This document shows, piece after piece, positions 31,680-35,452 of a stretch of 35,452 nucleotides of DNA. Every line of letters starts with the position of its first letter. The first letter of the stretch is position 1. Both the position numbers and the translations under genes were made by a program. This DNA is from Seison nebaliae (lineage: Eukaryota; Rotifera; Pararotatoria; Seisonacea; Seisonidae), in assembly GCA_023231475.1 (NCBI GenBank), contig JALJEE010002127.1, positions 1-35,452 of the forward strand. Direction: 5' to 3'. Below the pieces are notes generated by a model. The model saw only the letters and a list, made by a program, of their open reading frames with translations. It was not told the DNA's origin and did not search any database.

Positions 31680-32147
31680 ATGAAGAACAAAAACGGGGAT
31701 AAATGGATAATGTTCACCAATGAATCAGATTTCATCAAATTATCACCAGACAAAATGGCAGAGCAATTGTATTTATTAAATTTCGACAACACTTTTCTTC
31801 GGAAGGATTTGGAAGCCGCGAAAAAAGAAATTTTCGAATTGTCAGAGTTAATAGTACCATCAGCTAGAAAAGTAAAATATTTCGATTATAAATATATCAC
31901 AAAATCAGAAGAAGTAAATGTCGGTCAGAAAAAGTCTTTGAATTTAGAGGGAAAAGATCCCGAAATGGTAAAATTAAATGCAACTAACATTCAATTGAAC
32001 GAAGAAGTGGAATATCTACAAAAGGTAATAAAGAATTTGAGATGTGAATTAAATAATAGTTATATCCAACACAGCAATATGATGACTCGTTTCCATTACA
32101 TGAAATCCAGTTTAGCAGTGGAAAAACTTCGAAATAAAAGTGATTGA
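31680..32147 (+). CDS. Small coiled-coil protein, unknown
   Basis: 155 aa from an ATG, intronless. Charged and helical; heptad-like patterns at about residues 25-55 (KMAEQLYLLNFDNTFLRKDL, AAKKEIFELSELI) and 95-150 (NIQLNEEVEYLQKVIKNLRC). No signal peptide, membrane helix or Cys pattern. AATAAA follows the stop by about 95 bp, supporting a real gene. Family not recognised; a structural or adaptor role is only a guess. Confidence 0.55.
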   Translation: MKNKNGDKWIMFTNESDFIKLSPDKMAEQLYLLNFDNTFLRKDLEAAKKEIFELSELIVPSARKVKYFDYKYITKSEEVNVGQKKSLNLEGKDPEMVKLNATNIQLNEEVEYLQKVIKNLRCELNNSYIQHSNMMTRFHYMKSSLAVEKLRNKSD

Positions 32148-32888
32148 TATTGGCTATTATTCACTCATTATTTTGTTACAATTAAGATATGATAACAATT
32201 CTTTTTAAATGTATAAATATATATATATTATATATGCTCAATAAAGTTTTTCTGTTCTTATTATTTATTTCGTAATCTACATAACTCCAGTTTTTTATTG
32301 AACGTTAATTTAAACAATATATAAGAAGATAGTACAAGCGCGATATAAAAGTTCTACACATTTTGGTATTATACCAAGCCGCTATCCCCTTTTAGAGAAG
32401 TAGTGTGCTTAATGGCGATTCTGGGAAAAGAACTGATCATAATAGTATTATTTTGAGAGCAATTATGAAGGGAGAAGACTATAATTACTTACCAAAAACT
32501 TGATATTTTTGATAGTTATACTTGTATTATTAAAGAATATTATTAAAGACCTAAAATTTTAGATTCAATAAACTACTTATTATCAATAAATAAGACACTA
32601 AAGATAACTGTTAAACAAATAAATAATGTAATAAATAATTTCTTTAATTAATTATGCTAGTTTTAAAAGATTATGTGAAAAAACTAATTAATTTAACAAG
32701 CCGTTACTAGGCAATTTTCAACAATATAAAACTATTAAAAACTGGTATTATTGTTGTTGTTAGAAAAAGAAATAAAACATATCTTGAACAATTGTTCATT
32801 AAAATAAGAAAAGAACGGTAGAAATTGAGCATAGAAATTTTTAAATAAGACGTACATTTTTTGCGCTTGAAATTTTTTGTGAAAGAAA
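32148..32888. other. AT-rich intergenic region
   Basis: Apart from the poly(A) signal near its left end, about 740 bp with no supported gene. A small perfect inverted repeat TTGGTA/TACCAA (about 32362-32376) and long A/T runs only. Confidence 0.4.
32240..32245 (+). terminator. AATAAA poly(A) signal of the coiled-coil gene
   Basis: Canonical hexamer 93 bp past the stop, followed by a T-rich stretch. Confidence 0.5.
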
Positions 32889-33374
32889 ATGTTTCTTGCT
32901 GTTCACAATGATGGAGATGTGAAGAGTCATCGATCTCCTGGTGTATCAAAAGGTCGAAGTCAAGGTACCAACCGTGTAATCTACACCGTTTGTTGTGTAT
33001 TCCTTCTGGTTCTTGGAATTATTATCATCGGTATCGATTCATATTTATTTGATAAATACGAGGCGGTGGTTAGCGGATATCTTTATGCTGATTGTGTAAC
33101 CGAAATCATTATCAGTTTAATAATGATTTCCGTTGGTATTGTTGGATTAATTATGATCTATGCAAATGCCGAAATCAATAAAACGGTAGTAGCAATTTTT
33201 AATGTTCTATTATTGGGCACAATCCTGATTCGCGTTGGAATGTTAGTTATGACTGTTGTTTTCTACGAGAAGCATAGTGAAGAATATAAGTGCTATATTT
33301 CGGTTACAGTGTTACTTGGAATTGCGGCTGGTTTTCTTATTGGAATGTTGTTCCAAAATTTAAATAGCAAATAA
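32889..33374 (+). CDS. Four-helix membrane protein, tetraspanin-like but without the large loop
   Basis: 161 aa. A 28-residue basic cytosolic start (SHRSPGVSKGRSQG) precedes four hydrophobic helices at about 30-50 (VIYTVCCVFLLVLGIIIIGI), 68-90 (TEIIISLIMISVGIVGLIMI), 95-122 (TVVAIFNVLLLGTILIRVGM) and 137-157 (ISVTVLLGIAAGFLIGMLF). The layout of helices 1-3, with a short polar turn after helix 2, resembles tetraspanins. The extracellular segment before helix 4 is only about 12 residues with one Cys, so the CCG-bearing large loop is absent. Could also be a MARVEL- or claudin-like small membrane protein. AATAAA lies 76 bp downstream. Intronless. Confidence 0.65.
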   Translation: MFLAVHNDGDVKSHRSPGVSKGRSQGTNRVIYTVCCVFLLVLGIIIIGIDSYLFDKYEAVVSGYLYADCVTEIIISLIMISVGIVGLIMIYANAEINKTVVAIFNVLLLGTILIRVGMLVMTVVFYEKHSEEYKCYISVTVLLGIAAGFLIGMLFQNLNSK

Positions 33375-33449
33375 TCTCTCTGATTGCTCTGTATTTTCAT
33401 TAACTGTTTTCCATTGATATTTCATGATATGTGAAAAAAATGTTTTTTA

Positions 33450-33455
33450 AATAAA
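33450..33455 (+). terminator. AATAAA poly(A) signal of the four-helix gene
   Basis: Canonical hexamer 76 bp after the stop codon. Confidence 0.6.
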
Positions 33456-33537
33456 ACTACTTTATGAAACATCTAATTAATTCATGAAATACTTTTTATT
33501 TAAAATCCGGATTCCTAATTTATTTATGTATTTATTT

Positions 33538-33560
33538 AAAGAAAGAAAGAAAGAAAGAAA
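33538..33560. repeat. (GAAA)n microsatellite
   Basis: About five GAAA units followed by an A run. Confidence 0.85.
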
Positions 33561-33602
33561 AAAAATATAAAATAAATCTGTAAATTCCCATACAAGGACA
33601 AT

Positions 33603-34682
33603 TCAAACGGCATTCTCGAGGAGAATCCTCAGAGCGCTAGACTGATTTGTTTCTATCAGGGTTTTGGCAGAATTTAAGATGGGTACCTGTTCATCACGTA
33701 ACCGAGACACTGATGAGAAGGAGAAGATGAAGTCACGAAATTCAGTATTAAGAGGTGAGTTGTTTATTGAATAATATATGATGGAATGATTCGATGTGAT
33801 ACAACGTTGAATGAGCAGCCGATAACTCGACGGACGATGTTGTTGCAAGTTCGGTCCATTCTGAGGAATGAGCTGTTGGAGACGAATAATAGTCAGTCGA
33901 TAATGAGCTGACGAATTCGGATTGAGAGTGGAAGATACTTCGATCGTGTTGCGAATGAGAATGATGCACGGACGAATTTATTTCGGATGTGATCGAGTGA
34001 GGCGGATGTCACCATTCTGGAATCGAGAAGAACTCCTAGGAACGTATGATTTGAGGCAGGAGAAAGAGAGATATTCCTCAGGAGAGAGGGAGTTGTGGAA
34101 AGGACAACAATTTTCGTCGAATTTATCTTAATTGACACTTCTGAATCTGTACTCTTTCACGAATTCGAATGAGTTGTCGTGGAGAAGTAGCAAATGAGAA
34201 TGCCGTCAGCGTATGCGAATGCTTCGGGAATTCGCATGTCGTTAATGTTGTTGTTGTAAAGTTCATTCATTGTCCCAGGATGGAACCTTGTCTGACGCCA
34301 TTGTTGGCTAGGAAAGGAGTTCCCAGAGTATACCAACACGATGGAAAAGAAACATAATTGACGGAGAAAACGCAAAACTATATTTGGTGTCACCTAGCTG
34401 CTATGGAGGAGAAAGCCGGTATCACGTCAATGGAATCGAAAGCTTTCGATGAATCGAGGAGCAACACGTGTAATTGTGCGCGTTGTGCTCGAGCTTCGAA
34501 GAATAATGAGTGGAATATGATAAAAATCGGATGAATGCGAACGGCGAACGTCTCTCTTCACAACATTGCACAAGTTTCAGACAGATCCCGTCGATGCAGT
34601 GGGCCTTGTTACTTCCTGAAGAGTTGATCGCATTAGAAATTTTAAGGACTATCATAATATATGGTAAACTTGAAAAGCCCAA
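33603..34682 (-). mobile_element. Decayed non-LTR retrotransposon (LINE), reverse-transcriptase portion
   Basis: Read on the minus strand from right to left, pieces of a LINE reverse transcriptase appear in the expected order but in different frames: KAHCIDGICLKL (the 'APGxDGI' block) near 34600; NNINDMRIPEAFAYADG near 34250, where YADG stands at the catalytic YADD; FLGVLLDSR near 34050 (the block after the palm); and a Ser-rich C-terminal part to about 33603. At least two frame changes and the D to G change in the active site show it is dead. Endonuclease and 5' parts are missing or unrecognisable. Clade (Jockey/R1/CR1-like) cannot be set. Base composition is less AT-rich than the surroundings. 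Confidence 0.65.
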
Positions 34683-34806
34683 ATTTCCGTTTGGAAATTT
34701 TAAAAACTCCGGTTATAAAACCGTTTAGAGTAGAAATAATTTAATTTGCGTTGCACGTGTTTAAAGCGGACTGATTAGTAATCATCATTTATTGAAAAAA
34801 TTAAAG

Positions 34807-35433
34807 ATGGGAAAAGCAAAACCTCTTAATAATTATGAAAAATGCGTTATTGATGGATTGGTGTCAGAAAATGAGTCCGTCGTGGATATTGGGCGAAAAA
34901 TGGGCAGAAGCAGGATGGTAATTTATAATTATTTGAACAATGAGGAGAACTACGGAAACAATATGAAAAAAACCGGAAGGAAACGAAAAAGTTCTCCTTG
35001 AACAGATCGAATGATTATGAGGGAGGCCTCAAAAGAGGGATCAACGTCGTCTAAAATTCGCTCCAGTTTAAATTTATCATTAGGGAAGACGATGATTTGT
35101 CAGAGAATTAGCGAAGAGAATTGCGATTACTGGCACGATCTAAGAAAAGAACCTAAAATTTTCGGCAAATTCGAATATGGATCCCGGAAGGGGATTATGG
35201 TGTGTTTCGCAGTGTGGTTCGATGGTCTTTTCGATATCATTTTTTTCCGAAATGGAGGAAGAAGCAGAGAGAGTAAGAAGGGAGGAAATACCGGATGTAT
35301 TATTGAGGAAGTCGATATATCGGTTCTTAAAAAGTTGTTCTTTTCTGTTCTAAAAATGAAAGTCGACCAACCCCAAAAGAAAATAAAAAATTTCAAAAAT
35401 AAATTAATTTTCAGAAACTTCCGTCATAAGTAG
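34807..35433 (+). mobile_element. Tc1-like transposase gene, internally deleted remnant
   Basis: From ATG 34807 the protein matches the Tc1 paired-like HTH DNA-binding domain (MGKAKPLNNYEKCVIDGLVS, IGRKMGRSRMVIYNYL, GRKRKSSP). A TGA at 34999-35001, where Tc1 proteins usually have Arg, interrupts the frame, which then continues with RMIMREASKEG. After RISEEN the sequence jumps to YWHDLRKEPKIFGKF, a block that lies well inside the catalytic domain, so roughly 100 or more residues including the first catalytic Asp are deleted. The C-terminal part is not recognisable. No terminal inverted repeat pair is visible; the right end may lie beyond the window. Cannot transpose on its own. Confidence 0.8.
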
Positions 35434-35452
35434 ATATCTATATCTATAGTCA

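Noticed and set aside
1-35452. CRISPR arrays, bacterial operons or prophage features
   Set aside because: Spliceosomal introns, poly(A) signals and animal genes show a eukaryotic nuclear sequence; the tandem arrays have no spacers.

Overview
The window comes from a compact, AT-rich animal nuclear genome. Evidence: spliceosomal GT...AG introns only 31 to about 64 nt long, a eukaryotic tRNA gene with an oligo-T terminator, and several animal or eukaryotic genes (GPATCH3, a survivin-like BIR protein, an SLC25A15-type ornithine carrier, an unconventional myosin XVIII, the proteasomal ubiquitin receptor RPN13/ADRM1). The lineage is fast-evolving: the myosin motor and the BIR domain keep their overall layout but have lost signature residues. 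I cannot name the phylum; any small-genome invertebrate with very short introns would fit.

Layout. 35-107: tRNA-Lys(UUU). 0.4-4.1 kb: GPATCH3 (-) and an unrecognised 684-aa protein (+), head to head. 4.2-4.8 kb: a 29-bp tandem repeat and two foldback sequences, one of pre-miRNA size. 5.1-5.5 kb: survivin-like protein (-). 6.2-15.5 kb: a 17-exon gene whose spliced frame stays open for 2825 codons. It encodes a giant single-pass membrane protein built from about 13 copies of a cysteine-anchored module that I do not recognise. 16.6-17.8 kb: ornithine carrier (+, 6 exons), convergent with myosin XVIII (-, 4 exons, 18.3-24.0 kb). Just upstream of the myosin start lies a recent partial copy of its own motor exon. 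24.9-26.0 kb: RPN13 (-).

From about 26 kb the character changes. Gene density drops and the remaining genes look lineage-restricted: a 7-exon type I membrane protein (27.2-28.6 kb), a SANT/Myb-like protein with a 39-bp coding minisatellite (29.1-30.1 kb), a small coiled-coil protein (31.7-32.1 kb) and a tetraspanin-like four-helix membrane protein lacking the large loop (32.9-33.4 kb). The region ends in transposon debris: a decayed LINE (-) and an internally deleted Tc1-like transposase gene (+) that runs towards the window edge.

The best candidate for something undescribed is the 6.2-15.5 kb gene. My exon model is internally consistent: all introns are GT...AG, phases match at every junction, and the total is 8478 nt, an exact multiple of three. 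The myosin, carrier and 27.2-28.6 kb gene models also close in frame. No database search was possible; family names rest on motif recognition.
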